Assembly: GCA_951812925.1 (NCBI GenBank)
Contig: OX638371.1
Span: forward strand, 112,491,124-112,555,123
Length of the DNA: 64,000 nucleotides
Direction: 5' to 3'
Source of the DNA: Calliopum simillimum
Taxonomy: Eukaryota > Arthropoda > Insecta > Diptera > Lauxaniidae
Positions within the stretch are counted from its first letter, which is position 1; each line of letters starts with the position of its first letter. Below, piece after piece: positions 13,801 through 25,699 of this stretch. The notes beneath the pieces are model-generated. The model had not been told where the DNA came from, ran no database searches, and saw only the letters and a list, made by a program, of their open reading frames with translations. The translations under genes were made by a program, and so were the position numbers.

Positions 13801-16800
13801 CGACTGTTGTTAGTCAAACTTTGTGTTTGATGTTTCTTGCCTTTTTTCGAATAACTGGAGTTTGGTTGGCAATATAAAATAATAATTTAGAAACCGAAAA
13901 ATCGCTAATAGATCTTCTTGGGTTAAGAACAAATTAAAAATGAATCTTAACTTAGACCGTTTCCTTTTGAGTTAAGAAATAACGTCCAAATACAAAAACG
14001 AAATAACGCGCAATAAATTTCATATATTTTAAGCGTTATTCCGTTAAAAAAAAAAAAAGAAATGAAACCTAAAAATTTAAAAAAAAAAACAAATAACGCC
14101 CAAAATAAAAATGAAATAGTGCCTAAAAAATATGAAATAACGCCCAAAAGCAAAAACGAGTTAAATTAAATTTGACCGGTAATCATTTTGGGAAATAACG
14201 CCTAAAATTGGGCTTTATTTCTTTTTTTTTAGCGTTTTTTCGTTAAAAAAAACGAAATAATGCCCAAATTATTTTCATATAAATATGGGTGATTATCATT
14301 TTCGAAATAACGACCATAATTTTGGCTTATTTCGTTTTTTTTTTTAACGAAATAACTCCCATAACTTATATATCGCCCAAAAAATATGAAATAGCGCCCA
14401 AAAACAAAAGCGAAATAACGCCGAAATTATTTTTGTTACTTCTTTTTTATTTTGGGCGTTATTTGGTTTTTTATTTTTATTTTGTGGGCGTTATTTCATT
14501 TCATATTTCTAACGCCATAAAAAATGATTGTTGTTTAGAAATATTGGGGGCTTAATCCTACTATTTCTCTCAAAAATTGTATGTGATTTGGTGGTTGGGG
14601 AAGAACTGATAAAACTTTTCATTAAGAATGAATTTTCCGGGAGATTGAAAATTAATATGTTTAATTATGGGGTATTACACGAGTAGCGGACATAAAAAAA
14701 ATGTTGATGTATCCGATTTCAGTATTTTTTGACTATGTTATACCTATATATATTCACTATTGGCTATCTTTAGAAAAAAAAAAAAAAAATAAAAGGGACT
14801 ATCTTAGAATTAATTTTCAAAAATTAAGTTTCACCATTTTCCAAAAAACGAAACTTTTTAAAATCCAAAAAATGCAGTCAAAAAGTTCATAAAATGAAGT
14901 GTAAATCCGGCTACTTTATTAATTGATTTAAACTTTTTTAAGCTGGATAATGAGGTTCGAAGTAGTATCCGCCAGTGTGTATCTGGATCCAGGGTATATA
15001 CATATAGGCATAATATTGTCAAAAATTACTGAAATCTGATACATCAACATTTTTTTTTTATGTCCGCTACACTTATAATGCCCCTTATATTTGTCTTTAA
15101 TTCGTAAGAAAGTAATAAATCGAATGAGCGAGCTTACATCAACAATAATTTTTAATTAGTTAATACGCCATATTGTAATTATTTGCACTTTCTCTTCATT
15201 TCAGGTGCTGGAAGCAATACAGCAAAGCCCATTTCTTGTTGGAATGCACTATGCCTTTCAAACTGAATCAAAACTGTATTTGATTTTAGGTGAGACAGAC
15301 ATGCAATCTTTCTGTTATTGTAATCTTTACATTATTTTTTACTTCTCTCATTTAGATTATGTTAGCGGTGGCGAACTATTTACTCATTTATACAAAGCCG
15401 AAAATTTTCCAGAGGCCACAGTTCGCGTCTATATAGCTGAAGTAGTGCTCGCCCTTGAACATTTACACAAGCTGGGAATTATCTATCGTGATATTAAATT
15501 GGAAAATATACTGCTGGACGGCCATGGTCACATTGTGTTGGCTGATTTCGGTTTATCTAAAATATTCAAGTCTAACACAGATAATCGAGCACATAGTTTT
15601 TGCGGTACATTGGAGTACATGGCACCAGGTTGATAATTTAATAAATTGCTTTTTCTTATATATTTAGTCTAATCTAATTTAATATATTTTTTTTTGTTTT
15701 TTAGAAATAATAAGAGCTGGTCCAAACGGACATGATCTTGCAGTTGATTGGTGGTCTGTTGGCGTGCTCACCTATGAACTACTCACCGGTGCTTCACCTT
15801 TTACTGTTGTTGAACAACAAAATTCACAAAGTGATATTTCGCGACGCATACAAAAAGTGGATCCAGTTTTGCCATCCACTTTGGGCGAAATTGTTAAAGA
15901 TTTCATATTAAAAATGTTACACAAGGACCCAAAAAAACGTTTGGGTAAGTTATTTTTTTATATTGGCAAATTAAGTTTTGTATTTAATACACTGGTAAAA
16001 ACTATTTGTTAACGTATATAAAATATAATTTTTCATCAGGTGGCAATAGTAAAAATGCGAATGAAATCAAGAGCCATGCATTCTTTAAAGGCATAAACTG
16101 GAACGAACTAAAAAGTAAACGACGAGGAACAGCCCCATTCAAACCGACTATCGATACTGAGGACGATACACAAAACTTCAGTGAAGAGTTTACTAAGCTG
16201 CCGGTCATTGATTCACCCGCAGGAGTTCCTTCAAATACAAATAGACTGTTTCGAGGTAAGTGTTGAAAAGATTAGAATGCGTTTTACTGGAATTTTAAGT
16301 TACCACTACTTTGATTGCATCAAAAAATGTAACTCAAGATCGAATCCATTAATTCAATTTTTTTTTTTTTTCATCTTGAAGGATACTCGTACGTAGCACC
16401 CCAACATTTAAGTAAAAGATCATCAACGGCAAAAGTCATACATCATAACGAATATTGCAATGAACCGATTTACGTAAGTTTACTTACATTTATATTTTCA
16501 AATATAACAAGAATATAACATTTTTTTTTAATAGCATCCACCAAAGCATAGCGGTCAGTTTGAACTGGGTGAACTACGTAGCGAGGGCTCCTTTGGTAAC
16601 TGTTATGTTGCTACTGAGTGCGCCAGCAAAAATGTGTACCTTGCCAAAGTAATTCCACTTACTAAATACCGCCCCGCCGAAGTTGATGCACTGATCTCGT
16701 GTGGTAGTGATGGGCATAAATCGATTGCCCAATATTACGCCACATATAGCAATGATACTGATGTTTGGATAATTATGGAATACGTGTGTGGTGGAGAATT

Positions 16801-19014
16801 ATTTCATCGCATTGATTTGTATGATGGTCTGCGAGAACCGCAATGTTGTGATATTTTTACTCAAATTTGCGAGGGTGTGCAGCGTATTCATGCCAAGAAT
16901 TTCATACATGGCGACATAAAGCCTGAGAATGTTATATTTTCTGATTTAAATATGCGTAGTGTCAAAATTGTTGATTTTGGTGCAGCGAGGTAAGTTTATT
17001 GCATTTTTATAGTTTATACCCCAAAGTACGACAAAGTAAAACAATGCCCTTCAGTTTGTGCAATGCATACAGGTGTATGTGGCACTTTTCATAAACAAAA
17101 AATGTATGCTTCGACCTATATTTATAATTTTGCATTACATATCAATGTATATTTATTTTATTTTATTTATTATTATTCAACAGCTACAATAGTAGTAATA
17201 AAACTACCTGGCTGGACATGCCTCGATATACCCTGGACTATGCGCCACCAGAAGCTCTTCAATCCACCAGTAAAGCAGAGTACTCTAAAGCTTTTGACGT
17301 TTGGTGCCTTGGTGCAACACTCTATACAATGTTAATGGGACATGCACCGTTTCGGCATGGAAAAGATGATCGCAAGGTCAGCCATGCAACAATAAGACAG
17401 CGAATTCTCTCCGATGATTTCTTCACAAAATCATTACGTTGGCAAAATGCCAGCTCTGAAGTGAAGCAATTAATTAAATCGTGCTTGCAAAAAGACTACA
17501 ATAAACGAATGTCATTGGAGCAGTTGATGCAACATCCCTGGTTCGAAGTGGCTGCTAAGGAAAGTGAAGCGTATGAGAACGAGGATGAAGATGGAAACGA
17601 TGAGGAGGAGACAGATGCTGATTTACTTGATCTTGAGACGTTTAAAACAAATGCTGAAAAGCTTGGGCTTATCGTGGAAAATGTTGCTGCTGCAGTAACT
17701 GAACAAGAAATTCAAGAAATCCTCGACGATGAGGCTGATGATGAGGTAGCTATTGAATCGTTGACTACTGAGGAAGAAGAAGCTCAAGGTGCTGTAGCTG
17801 CTAGGGAATATCAGCGTTGGCAACAGCGTCAGGAGACGGATTCATCGATATGTACCGTTCATGATTCTGATACGCGTACATCTATAAATGAACATTTCGA
17901 ATCCGAAGGCGATACTACAAGTGGCTTAGGCCGTAGTAAATCTTCTGATCATACGCTTGACGAACGGCCAAGCACATCTAGAGTAAATAGCGTTGATGCA
18001 ATCCATCAAGACATTATAGGAAAGAATGGCGAAACAGTAGAAGAATTAGCGACAATTCTATGCGTTGATAATATTAATGATGCCGATGATAGGGATATAC
18101 TCAATGACAGTGTTTTGGAGCAAGAAGACTTCGAAGGCTTGGAATTACGACACGATAGTATAATGGACCAAGATGATTTTGAAGGTTTTGATGTTGAAAT
18201 AACGGAGAAGCAAATTGAAATTCAACAGCAACCTGATGAAAAGTTAGTGGATATAGCATATATTAAAACTGAACTGGACAATTTTAATGTTACCGAAGTG
18301 AATGATTTACACTCCAAAACAACAACGATACCTGATGATATCTCACTAGATAATGAGAGTAAAAGTGCAATTATTGCTGAAAGCAAACCACAAGAAAATC
18401 AAATTGTTATTAAAAATATGGCAATATTGAAAAGAAATACTAAGAACTCAAATGCATCTTTGCCGTCTGCAATTAAAAGTGAAAACTTGATAAATCAAAC
18501 GAAGCCTATTAAAAAACGTAGTACAGTTGCTGTTGGCAGTTCTTCATTGGGTCGTCGAAAACGTCGTTCGCTGCCCACAAAGCAGCAGCAATTACCGCCG
18601 CAAGATAGCTCGCTAAACGAATGGCTAGGCTGTGATTTAGCCGAGAGAAATAAATATGCACTGCGTGCTAAGCAAACTTGGCGCAGAGACTGTAACTTAC
18701 TTTACTTTACGCAAGCAAGTCTCAAGTATTTTAATTTTGTACGACGATATTCACCTGTAGTAAAACGTGAGCCAGAATCAGATCAGGAATACGATGAAGA
18801 TCAGCATAACAATGAAAACATACGTTTTAGCGGTATTTTCCCAAAACCAAAGAGAACATCAGTTGCGGCGGGAGTTGTGCAAAGAAAGTCTCAGCTGTTA
18901 CAACGACGCGCACAAAAGTCAAAACCATATTGTCAGTCCAACCAACCCACAGAACAGGTAGCCAGATGTCTTACACGCAGCTTGAGGCAAAGGCAACATC
19001 GAACAGGAGATTGA
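4844..19014 (+). CDS. JIL-1: JIL-1 tandem-kinase gene (histone H3 kinase), 3' nine exons
   Basis: Nine exons join in frame into 1130 codons plus stop: 4844-4912, 4995-5128, 15205-15289, 15356-15628, 15705-15944, 16040-16255, 16382-16473, 16535-16989 and 17184-19014. The first begins inside a split codon, so the N-terminal exons are missing. The first kinase domain is AGC type: loop GTGAYG, lysine in AMK, catalytic [12 protein letters not shown], and [11 protein letters not shown]. An AGC tail follows, then a second CAMK-like kinase domain with AKVI lysine, [12 protein letters not shown] and APPEAL. The last exon adds an acidic region with two DFEG motifs and a basic C-terminus. This two-kinase order is that of MSK1/2 and fly JIL-1, which phosphorylates histone H3 Ser10 on interphase chromatin and limits heterochromatin spread. 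Odd points: the second domain has HGD in place of HRD and a weakened glycine loop, and the donor at 15629 is GTTGAT. Polyadenylation signals ATTAAA/AATAAA lie near 19286-19295. Family assignment is firm; individual splice sites were placed by eye. Confidence 0.93.
5370..6200 (+). pseudogene. Decayed Tc1-family transposase
   Basis: Translated in shifting frames, this stretch gives the order of blocks expected of a Tc1-type DDE transposase. There is an [17 protein letters not shown] segment where the family has the first catalytic-region block, a DNDPKHTS-like segment (ENDPKQISR near 5970-6000), and a C-terminal block close to [11 protein letters not shown] near 6070-6110. Stops and frameshifts are many, so it cannot encode a working enzyme. 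It lies in the large JIL-1 intron, in the same orientation as the gene. Terminal repeats were not located. Confidence 0.6.
8062..8340. repeat. Direct repeat, period about 170 bp
   Basis: Two copies of a unit carrying the word GTCACTCGACTTTT and then CTCCTGGCACATC occur at about 8133 and 8303, with matching flanks such as TAATCAA and ATGTAACTGTT. Partial words (CCTGGCAAG, CCTGGCATG) occur just outside, suggesting a formerly longer array. Confidence 0.55.
8563..8632. repeat. Small palindromic element (TTAACCCATTATA)
   Basis: The left end TTAACCCATTATA pairs with the right end TATAATGGATTAA about 70 bp apart, around an internal GGGTC/GACCC pair. It may be a miniature transposon remnant. Confidence 0.4.
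9836..10400 (+). pseudogene. Decayed Tc1/mariner-superfamily transposase
   Basis: The open frame from the ATG at about 9845 starts [12 protein letters not shown] and resembles the N-terminal helix-turn-helix of insect Tc1/mariner transposases. After a stop, further frames give [17 protein letters not shown] and then a block around [18 protein letters not shown] near 10215-10275. That block is the first-aspartate region of a DDE transposase, followed by QLAGHEFY and KFPKQYL. Stops and shifts interrupt it. The HTH and DDE blocks are in the right order, so one decayed element is the simplest reading. It sits in the JIL-1 intron. Confidence 0.6.
10433..10740 (+). repeat. Single arm of the palindromic repeat at 12.3-12.9 kb
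   Basis: Blocks such as AGGGATAACTCGGATCTCAG, GATTCGGAATCAGCG and GAGGTCAAATTCTGAT occur here once. They match the right arm of the element at 12319-12885 in the same orientation and its left arm in reverse. It is non-coding, although a 65-codon open frame happens to cross it. Confidence 0.6.
12319..12885. mobile_element. Palindromic foldback element, arms about 280 bp
   Basis: The left half (12319 to about 12605) is repeated inverted in the right half (about 12630-12885). Paired blocks include AATCTGAATTTGATCTC, GAGATCTGAGTTATC, TTAAAGTGCAGAAAA and the GATATCAGCCATTGAAGT/ACTTCAATGGATGATATC pair near the centre. The ends are CAGTGTAACAAA and, complemented, CACTGTGCAAAA. Almost the whole element can fold back on itself. 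It has no coding content. Confidence 0.7.
13975..14520. repeat. AAATAACGCCC repeat block, mixed orientations
   Basis: The word GAAATAACGCCCAAAA and its complement TTTTGGGCGTTATTTC recur with small changes about a dozen times in both orientations, separated by A- or T-rich runs. Sub-blocks such as TTATTTTCATATAAAT and TAATCATTTTGGGAAATA are shared with the repeat at 43573-43768. The mixed orientation lets it form several hairpins. Apparent ORFs here are products of the repeat. Confidence 0.75.
14669..15084. mobile_element. MITE of about 416 bp with roughly 75-bp terminal inverted repeats
   Basis: The left end GGGGTATTACACGAGTAGCG and the right end (complement GGGGCATTATAAGTGTAGCG) continue into long paired arms containing ATGTCCGCTAC, ATGTTGATGTATC and GATTTCAGTA with their complements. 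The element ends about 120 bp before the JIL-1 exon at 15205. It is non-autonomous and its family is unknown. Confidence 0.75.
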
Positions 19015-20404
19015 TCAGGCGCAGCTGGAGGAATGAAAAGAAGAAAACTGATGTTACTTCTTGGCGCTGTTAGAATATTTGTCTGGTTTTATTGATTTGG
19101 AGTATAGATTATTTAAACAGACAACATTTTATTTTCATTTATTGATTAATTTTCGACAATTTTTCTAAGTTTCTAGTTCTTATGTTAGAATTCTTGATTA
19201 TATTATAAACTTTAATGGGCTTAGTTTTTTGTTCTCTAATTTTGTAATTACTAGTTGTAGTTGAAAAAAAAAAAAAAAAAAAACCATTAAATAAATTATT
19301 GCAAAAAAGGAACATTTAAAATGCAGAACAAAAGCGTTTCTTTAAAAATAATTAAATATTATAATGTTGCGCCAAAATATAATTGTTTTCTTTAGTTTTG
19401 TTTTATTTTTTATGATGGAATCTTTATCATAAATATATGTATATGCAATTATACAATAAAAAAAAGTGTTGAACCTTTATGTTATAAGCATTAAATAATT
19501 CATTACATTTCGGGTTTAGTTGGCAAATATAACTACATACATATAAGGATAATTTCAAATTTTTATAAATATTTTAAAGCCACTTATTATTATATCGTTA
19601 AAAAATATGAAAAGTATAAATGCTTAAACTTAATTTTAACAAAAGCAGTAATCGCATTATAAAAATAATTATACTTTACACTCAATTATTTTTTATAAAA
19701 AAAAATGCGTTCTAATAAAAAATCCAATTCACACTACACACAATCTAAATGATCCCCTTAATATGCGTTTATTTAGTTGAATTATTATTTTATTACAATA
19801 AAAAAATCACTATTTTGATATTTCATTATATTTAAGTTCATTATACGTAGAAAATTATTTTTATTAGAGTGAAATACATTTTTTTTTTTTGAAAAGCTGT
19901 GCAATTCACTACAAAAAAAAACTCTCGATAGTGAATATTCGAGCTGGAATTGTGAACAAATTTATATTTCATAAGCTTTTTGAGTTTTGTTTATATTATT
20001 GTTGCAAATTTATAATGATAATTGATTAGATGCTAATTATACACTTTACTCGTTTTGCCCGACTTCAGCACGAGTATTTGGAAAACATAAATTATTTTGA
20101 ATCCAAAAAGTTAACTCGCGTTTTTAACTGTTTGACTATTTCATGTCTCACTAACTTTTAATTTATTGATTTTTCTTTTTATTTTTGTATTAAAAATGTT
20201 TCGCATGCTACGAGTTGAAATTTTTAAATCCGCGAAATCGGGGGAAAGGAATGAAAGTAAAAATACAAATCTATTTTTTCTATTCAATACATTCTTTGGC
20301 TGCCCTTATACATTTTTCATTTAATTTTTCGGGTAATTAGGCTAGGTACTATAGACGTTCAAACAAATCAAACCTGAATAAATTCTAAAATTGGTGCAAA
20401 TCGA

Positions 20405-21540
20405 GTACCGTACGTCTTACCAACCAAGAAAAGTAATTTCAAAACATACAGGAAGAGATATCTTCCTCTTACGGGGACTCTTGTTCGAGTAAAACTATGG
20501 TTTACAAGTGGCATAACCTCTTCAAGCAAGGTAGGAACTTAGTTGAAGACGGCCTACAGCCCAGGACGGCTGATTGAGGTGACCACTCCAGAAATCATTC
20601 AAAAAGAACAAAAATTAATATTGGAAAATGCCCGACTATATGTAGATGACACAGTTTGCAGAAATTGTTATAGTAAAAGATAAAATTTTTAAAATTCTTG
20701 GCATGACTAAAGCCAGCGCAGTTGTGTACCTACAATGCTTACGAAGGCTAAAGAAAACAGCGTGTGAAGTATTTTGCCAAGTTTTTGGATCTCTGTAGTG
20801 AAGACAGAGATGGAGAATTAGCTCGATTAGTTACTTGGGTTCCTCATTATCAAACCTGAGTCAAAGCAGTAGTCTTTGCATTGGCACAAAAAGTCACAAC
20901 ACCATCTAAGAAGTTTAACCCTTAGACCAGTAAGACCGTCGACAGAAGGTCTTTATTAAAACCCAATTATTTTGTAAATTAAAAATTGTCTCCGCTCAAA
21001 GCAGCAAATGCTTCCTTGTGTATTGAAAGCTCGCATCGAAGAGTTGCAATTTTAACCTTGTTACTTTATTTGTTCGTTTTAGGCAAGACTGTCTGCAGAT
21101 GGTCTTTCATCTTATGAACTTTTCAGTTTGGCAAAAATATATAGACGGATTTCGGCTTCAAATTCCCGTTCAAAAATTGAACTGAAATCAATATTCTCAT
21201 TGTAGAGAGCCTGCTAAACTTGGCTCTAAAAGTGGAAAATTTACCAATGAAAATTGGCCCACCTTACAGCCCTATTGCTAAACTTAAAAAAAAACTTTGT
21301 GGGAAGAAAATTTTCATTGATGAAGAAAAGGATTCAGTTTCGGCGTTTTTTTTTTTCAGACAAAGATAAAAGCAATTTTTTGTGAAGGTATGCATAAGTT
21401 AATTGAAAGATCAGAAAAATGTATTCGGGGGTGTAGCAGAAGAATATATTGAATAGGAAAAATAAATTTGTATTTTTATTTCCATCCCTTACACCCCATT
21501 CCGCGGACTTAAAAAATTTCCCTCGTAAATGTGCATAGCA
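20405..21540 (+). pseudogene. Decayed mariner transposon
   Basis: Broken frames follow the order of a mariner transposase. First comes an N-terminal helix-turn-helix region (YKWHNLFKQGRN, then a VEDG-like stretch near 20510-20550), then the central block CSEDRDGELARLVTWVPHYQT near 20790-20860 in place of the catalytic GDESW region, then a PPYSP-like block near 21260. The 3' end (AGAATATATTGAATAGGAAA, then CATCCCTTACACCCCATTCC, to about 21530) matches the 3' end of the remnant at 52030-52615. Stops and frameshifts make it inactive. Confidence 0.7.
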
Positions 21541-22873
21541 TTTGCAAAATTAACGAAGAACTTTTGTGGCAAAACTTTCTATAGTCTATAGCAGGGGTGT
21601 GGGCAAAAATTAGAAGAACCGGAATAAAACTCAATTTTTTTTTTTTTTTTTTTTGCAAATGAAACGATATTTTATTATTGAAATCATAATCAAATTAATT
21701 TTGAGCCCAAGCATTTTTGTTTCTAAAGGTCTAAAGTCCAACGATATGATTCCACTAATTTATTGTACAAGCCAACAAAGCAATCTATTAAATGTTTTAT
21801 TGAACCTGATATGAAATCAACTTTCAATGAGCTGAAATTATGTTTTCTTTTTGAATAACTTTATGTTTTTAAATGAGCCTGAAGTGTACATAAAAGTGTG
21901 CATTGTACATAAACGCTACCAATTTCAATAGATAGATGCCAAATAATAAAATAAAGTAAAACAACACGTAAAAAAATTATGAAAGAAAAAAATGTTACTT
22001 TGAAATCGCAGTGAAAAATGTGCATTTTAACAACATATTAAGAGTACATATAACATTTCATAAGTATTTTTGTATCATATAGGTAATATAAAAATATAAA
22101 CAAGTGGAACAATTATTCATCTAAATAAAAATGTAGGTATAAATTAACATATTCGTTCTTTAGAAAACTTACAAATAACAAAAATAGTAATTCTTCTGTG
22201 TCCCTTAACTTCTGTCGGATCATGGGGCTCTCAATTAAATTATAATTGGGTATATTATTAATAGAAATAGTATTAAGATAAAAATGATTAAAAAAAATGT
22301 ATTGCAATAAGTAAATTTCATGTTAATACGAAATCATCATTTGAAAATGCACAATATGTTGAAGTATAGTTGCAGCAGCTGCGAACGTTAAGAAAATTGC
22401 CATCAGCGACTAAAATACATACATACATATGTTACCATGGACAAAGAGGACCCGGAAAAAAGTCAACACTTTAGATATGAATGAATGAATATGTATTATT
22501 GACTGCATTGAATTTGAATTAGCAAAAAACGAATACCTTTGTTTTCAGCAATTGTGAGGAAATAGAAGATATGATCTTTTTTCACCGTGGGCGGTCTCTT
22601 ATATACATTTTCTGAAGTTAATTTTGTACTTGAAATTTTTTCGAAAACAGTTTCAAGCTTATAGCTTATATCATTGTATGTCGAAACGATTAAAGTAACT
22701 GAAAGTCATTCATTATTATCAACCAATAGTTACTTTTAATTAAGAACTTGCTTTGACTCGAGCATTTCATTTAAGCTGAAAGGGTAAAGTTTGTAATCAA
22801 GCAATTGAAAATCAACCACTCTTCATTTTGTCATATGTACATGATAAGGCTATACATTTTTTAATAATTTCTG

Positions 22874-23099
22874 TGGCAGGAAGGAAAAAGTGCTTAAGTC
22901 GATTTAAACAAAATAGGTTTGAGCTTAATTTTCTAATAGTTCTGCGTAAATCACTCTTTTGTTTTTGGAGATTATTTAGATCTAAATAAGCACTAACAAA
23001 ACGCTCAAAAATGATAGCACAATTGCACCCAGAACTAATTGAAAATGGAGCTCAAACCCATTTTGCTTAAGTCGACTTAAGTAGCGTTCCTTCCTGCCA
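22874..23099. mobile_element. MITE with TGGCAGGAAGGAA termini
   Basis: It is about 226 bp long with terminal inverted repeats of roughly 70 bp. The ends read TGGCAGGAAGGAA on both strands, followed by CTTAAGTCGA(C/T)TTAA and TTTGAGCT blocks. The same termini bound the larger coding element at 49701-51984, so this is probably its internally deleted, non-autonomous derivative. Confidence 0.75.
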
Positions 23100-23468
23100 A
23101 AAATTTAGTAATGACAAACCAAGACCACACTTGATTTCAAATTTCTCAGTTTTTGAGAGCCCTATTTACAGCTCAAGAACTCCTAATGTAACAATAAAAC
23201 CTACATCGGACTGTGCCACCTGCTTAAAATAATAATTTGAAAAATTTGATCTTCACTCATTGCTCATTGTGAAATAAATTTTCGCTGGGTTTTTTTTCAC
23301 TTTTTTGTTTTTTCCTCCTTCATGCGTCCAGAGTTTATAATAGGCGTGATTCCCATGGTCCAATAGCTTTTAAACAAATCTATCTTGAAATAGAATTAGT
23401 TTGGAATTCATAGGCGATAATCTTACATTTTCTACAACTTTTCGACAATCTCCATTACTTAGCTGAAT

Positions 23469-23918
23469 ATACAGAGTGTATCGCATACGAAGCTTCTGGG
23501 AGGAGATGAAGGTCTAGACTAACAAAAATTGCACCTGAGGGGGGGTCTAAAATGTACCCCTGAAGGGTTAAAACTAATTTTCTGACCTCTTTTTATTAAA
23601 AAACTAAAATTTGAAATCGTGTCGGTTAAGTCTTTTTGGCGGTAAGGGATCGATATGCACGCTACACGCGCCGCTCTTTATCTTGTTCTTGAAAAGTACT
23701 TTTTTCTGACCTTAATTAAAAAATTGGTATGACAAATGAACCATCGAATTCAAGCAAAATTTAACAAGGATTGAATAAAAAAATAATAAAGAGGTATGTT
23801 AATAGGACCTTTTTCGTACTAAAATGGCCGCCAAAGTAAAAAAAGGTGCAATTTTTTGTCAGTCTAGGCCTCTCTATCACCTTCCAGAAACTTCGTGATA
23901 TGCGATGTATCCTTTATA
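23469..23918. mobile_element. MITE of about 450 bp with roughly 65-bp terminal inverted repeats
   Basis: The left arm (GTGTATCGCATACGAAGCTT, CTGGGAGG, GTCTAGACT, ACAAAAATTGCACCT) is matched by the inverted right arm (AGGTGCAATTTTTTGT, AGTCTAGGCC, CCTTCCAGAAACTTCGT, TATGCGATG). It is non-coding and its family is not recognised. Confidence 0.7.
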
Positions 23919-23990
23919 TCTGTGCAAAATGAGAGGTATCGAGCATTTTTTGTGAAAATGAGTGTAAAACAACTTGAAAAACTGGATATT

Positions 23991-24231
23991 CAGGCATGTT
24001 CTGAAATCCGATTCACTTCGGAATCGGAATGAAAGCAATCTTCAAGAGTTCTGCATTGCAACAAATAAGATGGAATCGAATTTGTCTTTCAACAAATACA
24101 ATTTGCTAATGGTTCCTATTAGATTATACGAAACATAAATCCGATTTGGAGTTAATTACCAAAATGCGGAGCTCTTGAAAATTGCTTTCATTCTGATTCC
24201 GAAGTTAATCGGATTTCAGAACATGCCTGAT
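23991..24231. mobile_element. MITE with TCAGGCATGTTCTGAAATCC termini
   Basis: Terminal inverted repeats of about 50 bp begin TCAGGCATGTTCTGAAATCC and are complementary at the right end (ending ACATGCCTGA). It is related by its termini to the element at 32040-32346. The flanks align, in reverse complement, with uninterrupted sequence near 27794-27900, which behaves like an empty site. Confidence 0.75.
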
Positions 24232-25699
24232 CGTGATTTTTTCATATCAACTTTAAATTTAAATTTGCTCTCTTGAAAAATTATGAAAGCATGTGACACC
24301 TAGTTTTGCCATCTTTGCACATGTACTACTTATATGTATAATAATTAAAAATATCTAAATTTGTTGAACACGCATCAATTTTCATCCGACATGCCTCATT
24401 TTTTTTGTAATTGAATTTAGGAAAAAAACCAAAACATTCGATTTATGCAGTTTCTGAAAAAGGCCGAAAAAGGTTTTCTAAAAAAAAAAAAAAAATTCAA
24501 AACAAGAATAGTTATTATCGATGTACTTGTCAATGCCGAATCCGGCATTAGGCCTGTTATTCTCAAAGCAAAGTAAAAATTATAATGAAAAAATAAATGA
24601 AAAATCCCCTAACAATCAATCATATCGTTATATAAAAAATTTTAATGTATGTTTGTAGTTTTAAATCATAAGCATAAAAATAAATACATAAGTTACAATA
24701 AAACTTAAAGCGAAGTATAAAAGAAACAAAATAAAAAAGGACAAATTATACAGATGCCTTCATAAAAGTTGCCTTAAATAAAATGTTTATAAAAAAGCAA
24801 AATAAAATACAAGAGCAAAGCAAATGCAGATGCAACAAAAATGAAATTAAAATGAAAGTGAAAATGATGATGAAACTTGTCAAAAATGGTGTAAAATTTG
24901 TTCATAAACTTAGTATAAATTCAATTAAGGGTTACTCCAAGACAAAATAAATAGGGAAGTGAACCCAACATATTTATAAGCATGCATTCAATTTATAAAT
25001 ATTAAGTTGCGAAATCGAAACTTGATGAAAATATAAAAAATTACATCAATATTTACCAAAAAAACAAAAAAAAAAAAAAACAAAATCAATTTCAATTGAG
25101 CTTAAGTATGAATAAAGAAAAGTTATTAAAAACTTATTAGAAATATGTATAACAAAAAAATGTGTACATGGATGTACGCATATTAAAAAAGCACATCAGA
25201 TGTTGCGGTAATGTAACACTTGTTGAACAGCATTCAGCTAAAAGTTGCAAAAAATGGGAATATTTAGGTAATTTAATAATAAAAAAAATTTATAAATTAT
25301 AAGTATATTCACACGTTATGTAAGGACAAAAATTAATAAAATAAACATACATACATTATACATATATAGAAAAAGTAAAAACAGAGTTTGTATAAACCAA
25401 AAGAAAACAAAAATACATTATAGTTATATAAAATATATGAAAAACAAGGACTTTTATTCATAGCTTGAAGTAACAATCCTGTAGGACCGGACCGACGGAG
25501 TCAACTGTCTCAATAGTCCAAGCTTTGGTTTAGTTTTTTTTGTAAGTAGTCCATAATGGAATAAATTCACTAAAATTGTCAATTGTATTAAAAAATGGTC
25601 CAAATGTAATGCAAAGTCGGTCAATTGTATCAAAAATGGTCTAAATGTAATGTATAATCCGTCATGAGTACCAATTGTTCGTCTATTGTGAAAAAGAGC

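Larger units (their letters stand above)
5129..15204 (+). other. JIL-1: 10-kb JIL-1 intron filled with transposon remains
   Basis: This is the interval between the exon ending in the TERQ codons and the exon starting VLEA, bounded by a GTGAGT donor and a TTTCAG acceptor. It carries two decayed Tc1/mariner-type transposase remnants (about 5370-6200 and 9836-10400), a direct repeat at 8062-8340, a palindromic element at 12319-12885 with a single-arm relative at about 10433-10740, an AAATAACGCCC-type repeat at 13975-14520 and a MITE at 14669-15084. There is a short (AGAC) microsatellite near 7100. No extra JIL-1 exon is recognisable. Confidence 0.75.
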
